Below, in pieces: positions 1 through 8,875 of a stretch of DNA of 64,000 nucleotides. Every line of letters begins with the position of its first letter. The stretch's first letter is position 1. Source of the stretch: Heyndrickxia ginsengihumi (lineage in GTDB: Bacteria; Bacillota; Bacilli; Bacillales; Bacillaceae_C); assembly GCF_011008565.1 (NCBI RefSeq), contig NZ_JAAIWK010000017.1:1-64000 (forward strand), written 5' to 3'. Both the position numbers and the translations under genes were made by a program. The notes beneath the pieces are model-generated. The model searched no databases and had not been told where the DNA came from. It saw only the letters and a list, made by a program, of their open reading frames with translations.

Positions 1-535
1 GGTATCGAATTACACTGTGGCTCAATATAAGCCATATAAAGAAACCTGTAATGAAGCGCCTATCAAAAATGAATTACATCGTCAGTTTAAGTAAGAAGAA
101 CAATTAGCTGTAGTCGTGAGCGATTTAACATACGTCCGTGTTGAGAAAAAGTGGCACTATGTATGCCTATTTGTCGATCTTTTTAACCGAGAAATTATTG
201 GTTACAGTGCTGGACCAAATAAGACCGCAGGTCTTGTGTATAAAGCATTGGCCCGCATTAAAGGGAATTTACATAACATCAAGATGTTTCATACAGATCG
301 AGGAAAAGAGTTTGATAATAAACTAATTTCAGAGGCGCTAAAAACATTTGGAATTCAGCGCTCATTAAGTATGAAGGGCTGCCCCTATGATAATGCTGTG
401 GCAGAAGCGATGTTCAAGGTATTTAAAACTGAATTCGCAACAACATTCGGATTCATGGAACACTTGGCTATTTAACACCAATCGAATACAAGAAAAAGAC
501 CTTATAAAAATTGTCCAGTTTAGTGTTGACAATCC
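1..535 (+). pseudogene. IS3-family (IS150-type) transposase OrfB remnant
   Basis: Remnant of the DDE integrase domain of an IS3-family transposase. The frame starts before the window (from base 2), runs into an in-frame TAA at about 92-94, resumes with SDLTYVRV at 116, and keeps the motifs FHTDRGKEFDN and KGCPYDNAVAEA. It then loses a block of the C-terminal domain: near 470 the reading jumps frame into LTPIEYK, followed by IVQFSVDNP, which are typical C-terminal IS3 motifs. A stop codon plus an internal deletion with frameshift make it non-functional. The left end of the element is outside the window and no terminal inverted repeat was recognised on the right. Confidence 0.85.
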
Positions 536-584
536 AGTTCTCACCTATACTGCTTTTAACATCTTCATTTTAATCTTTTTATAG

Positions 585-936
585 TCCTTTTAAGTAAACA
601 ACGTTTTTGATTAATATTCACATGACAAACATGAAGAGATCTTCTCATTATTAATGTCATTGCTTTAGTTTCAAATAAATGACTGCTGCTATATTCTCAA
701 TAATGCTCTCTCATTCATGTTTAGGTATAAGGCAATCATTTATTTCCTACCATCTTTCTTTTTTCGAACAAGGCTCCTTTCGAATGAGAAATTCCTCATC
801 GAATAATGTGTTGTTATATATGTAAAGAGAAATTTGTTTACTATCGAAGAGGTTATGATGGAAATAATCCCTTACTAGATTACTTGCTCAATTTGCTAAA
901 TCTATATGAATGCCTTAAGCGAAAGCTTTTTTGCAA
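585..936. other. Intergenic, no gene seen
   Basis: No reading frame with a ribosome site was found between the transposase remnant and the yjcZ-like gene. Only short imperfect inverted repeats are visible, for example around 776-805. Confidence 0.5.
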
Positions 937-945
937 CATACAATA
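937..945 (+). promoter_or_regulatory. Possible sigma-K/E -10 element
   Basis: CATACAATA matches the mother-cell sigma -10 pattern CATAnnnTA, 30 bases before the YjcZ-like start. The matching -35 AC is not clear, so this is a partial match and an inference. Confidence 0.35.
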
Positions 946-975
946 AATTAACCTCAAATAAAGGAGGTGTAAGAT

Positions 976-1065
976 ATGAGCCAAAGTGGATACGGTTTAG
1001 GTTTCGCATTAATCGTCGTTCTATTTATTCTATTAATTATTGTAGGTGCTTCATATTGGAACTAG
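976..1065 (+). CDS. YjcZ-family sporulation peptide (29 aa)
   Basis: A 29-residue peptide, MSQSGYGLGFALIVVLFI and onward, ending GASYWN. It has a short Gly/Tyr-rich head and one hydrophobic segment covering most of the chain. This is the YjcZ/YtxO-like small sporulation family, usually found in or near the spore envelope. A strong AAGGAGGTG sits 7 bases before the ATG. A GGGCAG hairpin (1092-1112) follows the gene without a clear T-tract. The gene is too short for routine callers. Molecular function is unknown for the family. Confidence 0.85.
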   Translation: MSQSGYGLGFALIVVLFILLIIVGASYWN

Positions 1066-1204
1066 TTTAAACACGAAGAACCAGTAATGACAGGGCAGTT
1101 CTATTCTGCCCTTCATATCCACATTATCGTTGCTCATACTTACAAAATATCCCTTTTTCTCTTTCTTTCTGAATTTTTTTGCCTCCTCCAACTCTAGAGC
1201 CACC

Positions 1205-1256
1205 ATCCCCACAACTTTTCTGTTATCATAGAAAAGTTGTGGGGATATTTTTTCAT
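1205..1256 (+). terminator. Perfect 16-bp inverted repeat with T-tract
   Basis: Bases 1205-1220 pair perfectly with 1231-1246 around a 10-base loop, followed by ATTTTTTC. This is a very strong rho-independent terminator shape on the plus strand. It lies 140 bases past the YjcZ stop, so it may end that transcript, or it could be the footprint of a small mobile repeat. Confidence 0.6.
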
Positions 1257-1412
1257 AAAATAATGACTTTTTCAAAAATGTTAACTGTTTACTTGCTGAT
1301 TGGAGCTCGCAACGAGGAGAATACCGATCCTCCTGCGAAAAGCAAAGTCTTTCTCCTTAATATAGAATTCTTAGTATCCACAACCTAAACAAATATATTA
1401 TTTTAAGATTTT

Positions 1413-2594
1413 TTATTGAACGTTATTTTTCCATTTTACAAAGCTCTCTTCTAACCGTTCGAATCCCTTCATCATTTCATCATCATTGCAATAAGCGTAA
1501 CAGATCCGGATTTTTGTATTTGTAACATCATTAAGCGAAAAAGCTTTGCCTGGGACAAATATGACTCCACTCGCAGCAGCATATTTCATCCACTCTAACA
1601 CATCTCCATCAAGGACATTTACCCAATAAAATAACCCTCCAGCTGGATCAGAACTTAACCAGCCGTATTTTTTATGCATATTTATTAAAAAATGTTGGGT
1701 TATTTTTTTTCTATTTTCATAGAAATTCTTTTGCTGTTCTAACAAATCCGGCCAAACATAAGAGGATATTAAGTTATTGATGATCATTTGATTAATTGGT
1801 GAAGTACAAGCATCTTGAATTTGCTTAAATTGCTCAAGCTTTTGAATATAGACAGGATGGGCAAGAATAAAACCCGTTCGCATCGCAGGAGCAATGATTT
1901 TCGAAAAACTATATAGATAAATCACTTTTTCTTTTAAAGGATCTAACTCAAACAAAGAAGGAATTCTTTCATCAAAAAGTAATTCTCTATAGGGATCATC
2001 TTCAATAATGATAAAATTGTATTGATATGCTAAATCAATTAATCTTTTTCTTTTTTCTAAAGAAATAGTAATTCCAGTTGGATTTTGAGCATTAGGAATT
2101 ATATAAAGTGCTTTAATAGGGACCTTTTTAATACTCGCTTCTAAAACATCCATATCCATTCCATCTTGTTGCAACGGAATTTCGATTGCGTTTAAATTGT
2201 ATTGGTGAATAGCTGAATGGGCGATTGAATAAGTGTATGCCTCCATTGCAAATGAGTCTTTTTGATTTAGAAGCATTCGGCAAACTAGATCGAACCCTTG
2301 AGTATTCCCATTTGTTACCATAATAAAATTTTCAGCAATTGTTTCTTTTGCAGAGATTGTTGAAATAAAAGGATCATATCCTTTTGAACTACAATAGTTA
2401 TATAAATTACTTGGATCATTTTCAAATAACATATTTGTCATGGCTTGTAGTTGTTTTTTTGGAATCAATTTTTTATTTGGTAACCCGACACTAAAAAATA
2501 CTGGATCTGTTACCGGAGTCTTAATTTCGTCCATAAAAGAATCAATTGCATTTTCTTTAATCTGAAAACTTAAATGAGATAGTATTGGTTCCAA
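1413..2594 (-). CDS. PLP-dependent aminotransferase (class I/II)
   Basis: A 393-residue fold-type I aminotransferase, close to the stand-alone 2-aminoadipate/MocR-C-terminal group. It has the PLP phosphate loop region near 95 (NGNTQGFDL), the Asn of NAQNPTG near 168, DDPY near 200, and the Schiff-base Lys in SFSKIIAPAMRTGF near 232. There is no N-terminal GntR domain, so it is an enzyme rather than a MocR regulator. The start is TTG, with GGAGG 8 bases upstream. The amino donor and acceptor cannot be told from sequence. It is monocistronic, facing away from its neighbours. Confidence 0.85.
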   Translation of the reverse strand: MEPILSHLSFQIKENAIDSFMDEIKTPVTDPVFFSVGLPNKKLIPKKQLQAMTNMLFENDPSNLYNYCSSKGYDPFISTISAKETIAENFIMVTNGNTQGFDLVCRMLLNQKDSFAMEAYTYSIAHSAIHQYNLNAIEIPLQQDGMDMDVLEASIKKVPIKALYIIPNAQNPTGITISLEKRKRLIDLAYQYNFIIIEDDPYRELLFDERIPSLFELDPLKEKVIYLYSFSKIIAPAMRTGFILAHPVYIQKLEQFKQIQDACTSPINQMIINNLISSYVWPDLLEQQKNFYENRKKITQHFLINMHKKYGWLSSDPAGGLFYWVNVLDGDVLEWMKYAAASGVIFVPGKAFSLNDVTNTKIRICYAYCNDDEMMKGFERLEESFVKWKNNVQ

Positions 2595-3080
2595 CTACGT
2601 AACCTCCTTCCCCCACTTACGTTGCAATAAATAACAACAAAAAAATGATTGGTGCATAAAATGGTCTTATGCATTATATATATGGTAAGCAAGATATGGA
2701 GGTTCTCTCATCTTTCACTGTAAAGAAATTTATCGTTATTTTTAAACTAGTCTACAACAACAATATTATGTAAATTAAAACTGTCCCTATATATAGTCCT
2801 TTTTTCTCTCTAGCGTACAAATTGAAAAGGTTCTAGAAGCTTGTTCGCTTAAAAGGATCATCCATTGTCGCTCCGCTCTAATTCTACTTGCTTCGATCAT
2901 CTTTAAATGACAAAACAACTACAAAAATTTCCTCAACCACCTTTTAACATTACATTCCCCTTTGATTTAACCAGCCTACAATTTCTTCAAGTCTCATGAA
3001 TAAATTTGTCTCTGGGCAGTATACTAATTTCATTTAAAAAGATTAATTTATAAGTAAAGGTTAATAAATGGTGATATGCA
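2595..3080. other. Intergenic, nothing supported
   Basis: No frame with a convincing ribosome site or family signature on either strand. The stretch probably holds the promoter of the minus-strand aminotransferase (AT-rich block about 2640-2700). Confidence 0.45.
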
Positions 3081-3302
3081 ATGAGAAAACTAGCTGTTAT
3101 TACACTTTTCATACATGTAATTATTTCATTCATTTCAATCAATTGGGGGAGAAAAAAAGAAATACGGCAAGATCGAAAACTGTACATTGCTTTAATGCTT
3201 GGGGGATTTATTTGGTCGCAACTTCAAACTGAATATCTCATTCTTCGCATAAATAAAAAAATCGATAATAAAAAATCATTCAATTACCGAGAACACCATT
3301 AA
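3081..3302 (+). CDS. Small two-segment membrane protein (hypothetical)
   Basis: A 73-residue frame with two hydrophobic stretches (about residues 4-22 and 34-48) separated by a basic loop (GRKKEIRQDRK), and a basic tail. The ribosome site is weak (GGTGAT, 7 bases upstream). I do not recognise the family. It could be a real small envelope protein or a chance frame; the amphipathic layout and length favour the first slightly. Confidence 0.4.
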   Translation: MRKLAVITLFIHVIISFISINWGRKKEIRQDRKLYIALMLGGFIWSQLQTEYLILRINKKIDNKKSFNYREHH

Positions 3303-3575
3303 ACCTCCCTATCCTCAATACTTCGCAACATCTCTTTGGTCCAATGAAATGTTTACCCCCGCCTAGGCGGGGAAACAATATCTGAAATAGATCTAAAGGC
3401 GGTGTACATTATTATATTTTTAAGTAAAGAAATTGTGAAAAAAAACCCGTCTCCATAAAACACCTCATGGTCAATCATACACCTTTGTGTCAAACACTTC
3501 ATTTTTACATATGAATAATATGGTTCGGAAACTAGTTGATTTAACTATGTTTTGATATGAAGGAGCTTGATCGAT
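3303..3575. other. Intergenic with GC-rich palindrome
   Basis: Contains CCCCGCCTAGGCGGGG (3357-3372), a perfect 16-base palindrome in AT-rich surroundings. It may be a terminator stem for the small membrane gene, although the T-tract is missing. Confidence 0.4.
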
Positions 3576-4316
3576 GTGTATGAAGAAATAAGAATGCTGA
3601 CTAAAAATGAAATTAAACAAGATCTTTTTACAATACCCAGTTGGTTCAAAATGGCGCATCAAAATTGGGAAAATATTATATTACAAAAAGACTTTCCTTG
3701 TCATTTCGGAACAATTGCCGAAAAAATGGGACATTTACGATACTCTTATATTGAAAATAACGACATTAGCGGATTGCCAAATACTCTTAGAGAATTTTTA
3801 ACACTTTCAAGAACATTTACACATTGTAGGCATGCATTAGTAGTATTTTTTGAACCTGAATTACAGTCGAAGTCCTTTGAATACTACCAAGATTTCTTTT
3901 GGAAAATTATACAATTTTTGCATGAACATGATGATAAAGAATGGATTGAAGAAGATTTTCCGACAAATCCAGATGATCCAAATTGGGAATTCGTTTTTGA
4001 TGGTGATCCTATATTTATTTCAGCGAATATGCCCGCCTATAAGCAAAGAATTACGAGAAATTTTGGCCAATGCCTAATATTAATCTTTCAGCCTAGAAGG
4101 ATATTTTCAGATATTTCACACACAAGCAAACAGGGAAAAAAGGCCATTCATTTAATTCGTTCTAAAGTTGAAGCGATAGAACATCTTCCTATTCATCCTG
4201 ATTTAGGAGGGTTCGGGGATCCAAGCAAAAGAGAGTGGAAACAATATGTCATTACCGATGATTATACATCAAGAGATGGACAATGCCCATTTCATTATAC
4301 CCGCAGAAGAAAATAG
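3576..4316 (+). CDS. YqcI/YcgG family protein
   Basis: A cytosolic protein of about 246 residues from the YqcI/YcgG family, whose function is unknown. Family landmarks are IPSWF near the N-terminus, FPCHFG, LRYSYI, a central LVVFFEPE, WEFVFDGDPIFISANMPAYKQR, the FQPRRIF block, and the C-terminal REWKQYVITDD followed by CPFH. The open frame extends to a TTG at 3567, but that is one base from the AAGGAG site (3560-3565). GTG at 3576 has 10-base spacing and is the better start. It ends before a clear terminator. Confidence 0.85.
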   Translation: MYEEIRMLTKNEIKQDLFTIPSWFKMAHQNWENIILQKDFPCHFGTIAEKMGHLRYSYIENNDISGLPNTLREFLTLSRTFTHCRHALVVFFEPELQSKSFEYYQDFFWKIIQFLHEHDDKEWIEEDFPTNPDDPNWEFVFDGDPIFISANMPAYKQRITRNFGQCLILIFQPRRIFSDISHTSKQGKKAIHLIRSKVEAIEHLPIHPDLGGFGDPSKREWKQYVITDDYTSRDGQCPFHYTRRRK

Positions 4317-4665
4317 CTCAAAAAGACGATACAAACATTGACATATGACATTTATTCTAATTTACATAATTAATATTATGTAAATTAGAAGACGCCACCT
4401 TCCCGTAAATTTCTGTTTAAAAAATGTTCTCCATTTTTATAAAAATTCCGTAATAGATGCCCCTCTATTATGAGGAGCATTCATTTTTCTATTTGCTATA
4501 GCATTTTCATTAAAGAGATTTTAAAGAGTGATTAATAATGACTTTTATGATTTGATCATATTCAAAAAATCAACATATAAGTCTAAAGATGTTTTCTTCC
4601 TTTTACATACATACTTTTAATTTTTTAACCCACAATATTATTAAAAAATTAAAGGAATCTTACAT
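4317..4665. other. Intergenic with terminator only
   Basis: Apart from the hairpin at 4456-4486 nothing is recognised. AT-rich sequence before 4666 probably carries the promoter of the CBO0543-type gene. Confidence 0.4.
4456..4488 (+). terminator. Rho-independent terminator after YqcI-type gene
   Basis: The ATGCCCCTC stem pairs with GAGGAGCAT, with one bulge, and is followed by TCATTTTTCT. It lies 140 bases after the YqcI-type stop. Confidence 0.6.
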
Positions 4666-5223
4666 ATGACGAATACTGAACATATCATAAAAATGACAGA
4701 TAAAAATACGAGCCAAATTCATGTCTTAATTGAGCAAAAAGTAGATATATGGCTTCACTATGTACTTTTTTCACCCTTATGGTGGATTGCAGCTTCCTTA
4801 ACAATTATTCCATGGATTTTTTGGCTTCTGTTCAGACCGAGAGAAAGTACTGATCGGTTAATGTACGCTGGCTTTTTTGTAATGATCATTAGTCTTGTCC
4901 TTGATGTCTTAGGAGATCAATATGGACTTTGGTTTTACCGTTTTAACCTTATCCCTGTCCTTCCTACATACTTTCCTTGGGATCTAACTTTGATGCCTTT
5001 ATCTATTATGTTTCTCTTACAGATCAAACCGCAAGCAAATCCTTTGTTCAAAGCTCTTTTATTTGCTATCGCTACTTCTTTTATAGGTGAGCCGTTTTTC
5101 GCTTGGATGAAAGTTTATGTACTTATACATTGGCATTATTACTTTTCTGCCCCAATACAGTTTTGCATTTATTTAGTTGCCCACTACATTAGTAGAAGGA
5201 CAAAATTCTCGAAGCTCACTTAG
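4666..5223 (+). CDS. CBO0543 family membrane protein
   Basis: A 185-residue polytopic protein with about five hydrophobic segments. It carries the family's FRPRESTDRLMYAGFF entry, a DVLGDQYGLWFYRF block, and PWDLTLMPLSIMF, a conserved WD-x-x-x-x-P helix. CBO0543 proteins are common in spore-formers, often in several copies, and have no known activity. The upstream site is AAAGGAATC, 10 bases before the ATG. A fragment resembling the N-terminal part of the same family lies at 17921-18076. Confidence 0.7.
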   Translation: MTNTEHIIKMTDKNTSQIHVLIEQKVDIWLHYVLFSPLWWIAASLTIIPWIFWLLFRPRESTDRLMYAGFFVMIISLVLDVLGDQYGLWFYRFNLIPVLPTYFPWDLTLMPLSIMFLLQIKPQANPLFKALLFAIATSFIGEPFFAWMKVYVLIHWHYYFSAPIQFCIYLVAHYISRRTKFSKLT

Positions 5224-5380
5224 TTTTTACTCTTTTTCGGGGATGGGTCTCTAGACATTAGTGGGGAGAAATTAAAAATATGCATTGTAAATCTGTTTCG
5301 TTGTCTAAAAACGAACATGTATAAAAATAACTCTTTTAGTCAATTTTGTTAATATTATTAACGACGAGGTGTTTCATTCC

Positions 5381-5926
5381 ATGCCGAATAAAATTGAAGC
5401 GTTATTCGATTACTTAAGAACACGATTTGATAGTGAACCTAAATCAAAATTACACATTGGGGAGGCAATGGGATGCTGGCTTTACTATACCGCACTTGCC
5501 GAAGAAATCCCTGTTCTTGAAATTGCATTAAACACAACAACTGATAATGTGTTGATAGAGTTATTAAAAGATGCATTAAAACTATCTAACCAACAAACAA
5601 CAATATTAGAAGAATTTATGTTAAAAGAGGGCATCTCTCTTCCTGATACTTCAGCGCATAAGCCACAAACAGATTCAAATAGTATTCCACTCGGAGTAAA
5701 GTCAACTGATATAGAGATTGCCAATCTTATTTCTGCAAAAGTAGCATCAAATATTGTTATGTGCTCTACCAACATTAGCCAAAGTATTCGCAGTGATGTA
5801 GGATTAATGTGGATTCGTTTTCATTCTGAAAAATGTGTGTACGGTATGGACGTAAAAACAAAAATGCGAGAACATGGTTGGATTAAAGTCCCACCGTATT
5901 ACTATCCACCTGGAAGCACCAAATAA
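5381..5926 (+). CDS. DUF3231 family protein, copy 1
   Basis: A DUF3231-type protein of about 181 residues: helical, CotF-like in style, and spore-associated in Bacillus. It has the HIGEAMGCW segment, the linker PLGVKSTDIEIANLIS, and ends in GWIKVPPYYYPPG. The frame opens at a GTG (5369) that is part of the GAGGTG ribosome site; ATG 5381 with 9-base spacing is the real start. It is a paralogue of 7656-8198. Relative to that copy the segment before the tail (LMWIRFHSEKCVYGMD) is divergent. A terminator overlaps the stop codon. Confidence 0.8.
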   Translation: MPNKIEALFDYLRTRFDSEPKSKLHIGEAMGCWLYYTALAEEIPVLEIALNTTTDNVLIELLKDALKLSNQQTTILEEFMLKEGISLPDTSAHKPQTDSNSIPLGVKSTDIEIANLISAKVASNIVMCSTNISQSIRSDVGLMWIRFHSEKCVYGMDVKTKMREHGWIKVPPYYYPPGSTK

Positions 5927-5944
5927 CGACATTGGTGCTTTTTT
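5915..5944 (+). terminator. Terminator overlapping DUF3231 stop
   Basis: AGCACCAA (5915-5922) pairs with TTGGTGCT (5932-5939), followed by a T run. The 5' arm is inside the last codons of the gene. Confidence 0.75.
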
Positions 5945-6061
5945 GAATGAAATGTTGCTCCTCCCCTTATTTTTATGTCCAATTGATTCAGCAAAATCCT
6001 GTCCCTTTTTCATTTATACATGTATAATTTTAGTAATCAAATGGTTTGGGAGTGTTCTAAT

Positions 6062-6307
6062 TTGTTTTTAAAACTAACGAAAGAACAACATCAGATAATG
6101 ATAGCAGATATTCAATATTTTTTTTCTCAAGAAAGAAACGAAGAAATTTCTGAATTTGCTGCTGAGAGAGTATTAGATTTTATAAAAGAGTCACTCGCCC
6201 CTCATTTCTACAATGCGGCAATCTCAGATGCTAAATATGTAGTTGACCAGCAAATTTCATCTCTTGAAGATGAAGTATTATCCCTCAAACGCCCGTTAAA
6301 AAGATGA
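6062..6307 (+). CDS. DUF2164 family protein
   Basis: A protein of about 81 residues matching DUF2164: LTKEQHQIMIADIQYFFSQERNEEISEFAAERVLDF, then APHFYNAAISDAK and the closing SLKRP. Members are small cytosolic proteins of unknown role. The frame is open further upstream, but TTG 6062 has GGGAG at 6048-6052 (9-base spacing) and gives the usual family length, so it is preferred over an ATG at 6020. An 11-bp terminator follows directly. Confidence 0.75.
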   Translation: MFLKLTKEQHQIMIADIQYFFSQERNEEISEFAAERVLDFIKESLAPHFYNAAISDAKYVVDQQISSLEDEVLSLKRPLKR

Positions 6308-6317
6308 GTGCTTTTTC

Positions 6318-6353
6318 AAGAGTGAAATTATTAATCAACATTTCACTCTTTTC
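6318..6353 (+). terminator. Terminator after DUF2164 gene
   Basis: AAGAGTGAAAT (6318-6328) and ATTTCACTCTT (6340-6350) form an 11-bp perfect stem, followed by TTC. Confidence 0.7.
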
Positions 6354-6503
6354 ACATGCGATTTCTTTCAAAGATCATTCTGCTTTGCGCCATGTTATCC
6401 TCTTTTGAATTCATTCCTACTTTCTATGTATTTTCATTTGTTTAAGCATTGACAGTTTCTAACTCTACTATCTGTATCCTGAAGGGGTGAACTAGGTACA
6501 TGC

Positions 6504-6530
6504 ACTATCATGTCATCGTTGCATAATGTA
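6504..6530 (+). promoter_or_regulatory. Sigma-K-like promoter of the cupin gene
   Basis: AC at 6504-6505, a 16-base spacer, then CATAATGTA at 6522-6530. This fits the sigma-K pattern and lies 37 bases before the cupin start. Confidence 0.5.
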
Positions 6531-6566
6531 CTTATGAAAATAAACTTTAGCGAGGAATGAATACGA

Positions 6567-7202
6567 ATGGTTTCTTATATGGATTACACTTCACCATCAG
6601 CACGCTTCTCTTTTGATATTAATAAAAGTACTTTAGTAAAAAAAGATCAGCAAAATTATATAAATGTGTTAGGAATCGAGCAATTAAATACGTTGGAAAA
6701 TGTATCATTGCTAGATATTTTCCTAAGCGCTAATAATGTTATAGAACCGCATTATCATCAAAATGCTGCAGAACTCGTTTATTGTATTTCTGGTGCTGCT
6801 ACTGTTTCATTATTGAATCCATTCACAAGGCAAATTCAAAATTACTATATTACCCCAGGCCAAGTCACTAATATTCCACAAGGATGGTGGCATTATGAAG
6901 TTGCCGCTGTCGATAACACCCATTTACTTGCCATTTTTGACGCACCAACACCTGAAGTAATTCTAGGTTCAGATATTTTAAAACTAACACCTGCTAATAT
7001 TATGGCACATACTTATTGCATGGATAAAAATCAGTGGCAAAAAACGGTGGCTCCTGTAAAACCTGCAACATTTATTGGACCGACAGCTAACTGTAATCGA
7101 AACGTACAAAATACTGCACAACATCCTTATGCCACGCAAAGGCATACAGTTCAAAGTTATGATCAACAACTGCCGGCAAATCGCCATTATTATAACTATT
7201 GA
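6567..7202 (+). CDS. Cupin-domain protein, probably spore-related
   Basis: A 211-residue protein with one cupin domain (about residues 45-135), like half of a bicupin oxalate decarboxylase. The metal motif is EPHYHQNAAELVYCISG (two His and a Glu), with the second His in PQGWWHYE. The C-terminal 60 residues are Asn/Gln/His/Tyr-rich and look disordered, as in coat proteins. The sigma-K-like promoter and spore-gene neighbours suggest mother-cell expression. An enzymatic role is possible because the metal ligands are intact, but the substrate cannot be assigned. Confidence 0.75.
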   Translation: MVSYMDYTSPSARFSFDINKSTLVKKDQQNYINVLGIEQLNTLENVSLLDIFLSANNVIEPHYHQNAAELVYCISGAATVSLLNPFTRQIQNYYITPGQVTNIPQGWWHYEVAAVDNTHLLAIFDAPTPEVILGSDILKLTPANIMAHTYCMDKNQWQKTVAPVKPATFIGPTANCNRNVQNTAQHPYATQRHTVQSYDQQLPANRHYYNY

Positions 7203-7237
7203 AAGCAACGTACTAACAATCAGTTTAGTATCGACAT

Positions 7238-7260
7238 GGACATGGATTCCATGTTTTTTT
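7238..7260 (+). terminator. Terminator after cupin gene
   Basis: ACATGGATTCCATGT (7240-7254) is a near-perfect palindrome running into seven or eight T residues. Confidence 0.6.
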
Positions 7261-7655
7261 ATGTAATATAAAAGCATCCTGTATTTTAAAAACATAACGA
7301 CTACAGTATTAAGCGTGCCTATCTTTTTACTATTTCCCCTTTGATAATAAAATTGTTAGAACAACCAAAGAGTATAAACATATTGTAGCAAACAACGTAA
7401 TGCCTAACCTTTTGGTCATACTGACAAACTGTTTCACTTCCGATCAGCTCTCTTCCATTTTGATTCAAAATACACATTTTTATTATTACGCTTAACATGT
7501 TGGTTAATATGCCTAATTTTTTATATTTCCAGTTAAAAATTAAACAGGTGTTCTCTTTAAGAACTAGATCACTTTTTTCCAATAATTCCTATTTTCATAT
7601 AGAGAATATGTTCTATTTTCATGGTTAACAATACAAGTGAAAGGATGGATTCTAA
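7261..7655. other. Intergenic, no supported gene
   Basis: A minus-strand frame of 87 residues (7319-7582) exists but has only a poor ribosome site and no recognisable family, so it is not called. The rest probably contains the promoter of DUF3231 copy 2. Confidence 0.4.
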
Positions 7656-8198
7656 ATGACAAATATATTTGAATCACTTAAAGATTTTATTTCCCCGCTT
7701 ATTGATAATGAAAAAAATCCTCTTCACGTTGGTGAGGTATCAAATCTCTGGATACTTCTTACGATGTTAGAAGACGGTATTTCCCTTTACCAAACATCAC
7801 TAAATACGTCCAAAGATGGGGAATTATTACATACACTTGAAAAAGGAATGCAACTTTCAATAAATTCAATTAATAAATTAAAAACATTTATGCAACATGA
7901 AGGAATCCCCTTAACAAAACCAGCTGAGCCCAAACCAAAATCTAATCCGGACTCAATTCCATTAGGTGTTAAACAAACAGACGATGAAATTGCAAATTTA
8001 GTTTCTGTAAAAGTAGCTGCAGAAATTACATTAATTGGACAAGCGCTCGCTATGACAATCAGAAATGATGTTGGACTAATATTATTAGGAACTTTAATTG
8101 AATTACTTAAGTTCGGTACCTCTTTGAAAAGTATGATGATCAAGCGAGGATGGATCAAAGTCCCGCCTTACTACTATCCTCCAGGGGGCACGAGCTAA
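7656..8198 (+). CDS. DUF3231 family protein, copy 2
   Basis: A 180-residue paralogue of 5381-5926 sharing HVGE near the N-terminus, IPLGVKQTDDEIANLVSVKVA, IRNDVGL, and the closing GWIKVPPYYYPPG. Unlike copy 1, it keeps the full TLIELLKFGTSLKSMMIKR helix before the tail, so it looks like the standard form of the family. AAAGGA lies 10 bases before the ATG. Spore-related by family association and context; the biochemical role is unknown. Confidence 0.8.
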   Translation: MTNIFESLKDFISPLIDNEKNPLHVGEVSNLWILLTMLEDGISLYQTSLNTSKDGELLHTLEKGMQLSINSINKLKTFMQHEGIPLTKPAEPKPKSNPDSIPLGVKQTDDEIANLVSVKVAAEITLIGQALAMTIRNDVGLILLGTLIELLKFGTSLKSMMIKRGWIKVPPYYYPPGGTS

Positions 8199-8552
8199 CT
8201 AGATATCCTGCTGACCAATATATTATTCTAATTCTACTCAATGTTTTAATTTAATAAATTCATAAATACTATAAACAAAGATCGCTTAATATAGAAAAAA
8301 ATATATTACTGCTTAATTCAATTGCCCAAGTATTAAGCCTAATTACTTTCATAGTTGAAAATACACTAGCTCCCTAAAAATTTTGATATTTTCCTTCCCT
8401 TCAAGCTTTCAGGAAAAGGTTTGTTCTAAGCAGCACGTTTGTGCAGATTCTATCTTTTTCATGAACTCTAATAGTTAGAATGAATTAAAAGTTTGGGATT
8501 TAAGGTTAATTTTCTCAGTTTTACACACTCTATAAAATGGAGGTGATAAAAC
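8199..8552. other. Intergenic, nothing recognised
   Basis: AT-rich sequence without a usable frame. The last 60 bases must hold the promoter and leader of the small gene at 8553. Confidence 0.4.
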
Positions 8553-8717
8553 ATGCAAAAAAAAGATCGGCCATTTGAAACAAATACTTACAGCTATAAT
8601 GATCAGCTTGCCAACAGTGAACAAAGTGACAATCAAAACGGTGTAATGGATAACATTACTCAAACATTCCAAAACGTTGTAGATGCAGTTACTGGTAACG
8701 ACGAAGATGATCGTTGA
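8553..8717 (+). CDS. Small acidic hydrophilic protein (54 aa)
   Basis: Starts MQKKDRPFETNTYSYNDQ and ends NVVDAVTGNDEDDR. It is Asn/Gln/Asp-rich with a short amphipathic stretch (MDNITQTFQNVVDAVTG). The ribosome site GGAGGTGAT is excellent (6-base spacing), and a perfect 9-bp terminator follows within 11 bases, so this is a compact single-gene unit. I do not recognise the family. The composition recalls small acid-soluble or coat-associated peptides, but that is inference. Confidence 0.75.
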   Translation: MQKKDRPFETNTYSYNDQLANSEQSDNQNGVMDNITQTFQNVVDAVTGNDEDDR

Positions 8718-8727
8718 CATGAAGCGG

Positions 8728-8755
8728 GAACGCCAAATAGTTGGCGTTCTTTTTC
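8728..8755 (+). terminator. Terminator, 9-bp stem
   Basis: GAACGCCAA (8728-8736), loop ATAG, TTGGCGTTC (8741-8749), then TTTTT. Confidence 0.85.
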
Positions 8756-8875
8756 GTTTAGCTATTCTCAATCAGATTATATTAGAGGATCTTTCGTAAA
8801 GCACAAATAAAAAACACATATTTTTTTAACAGTTGGAAAAGCTTTTAATTGTTATAAAATCGAGGAGGCTACATA

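Noticed and set aside
7319-7582. Minus-strand 87-codon frame between cupin and DUF3231 copy 2
   Set aside because: TTG start with a poorly spaced site and no family features; treated as chance.
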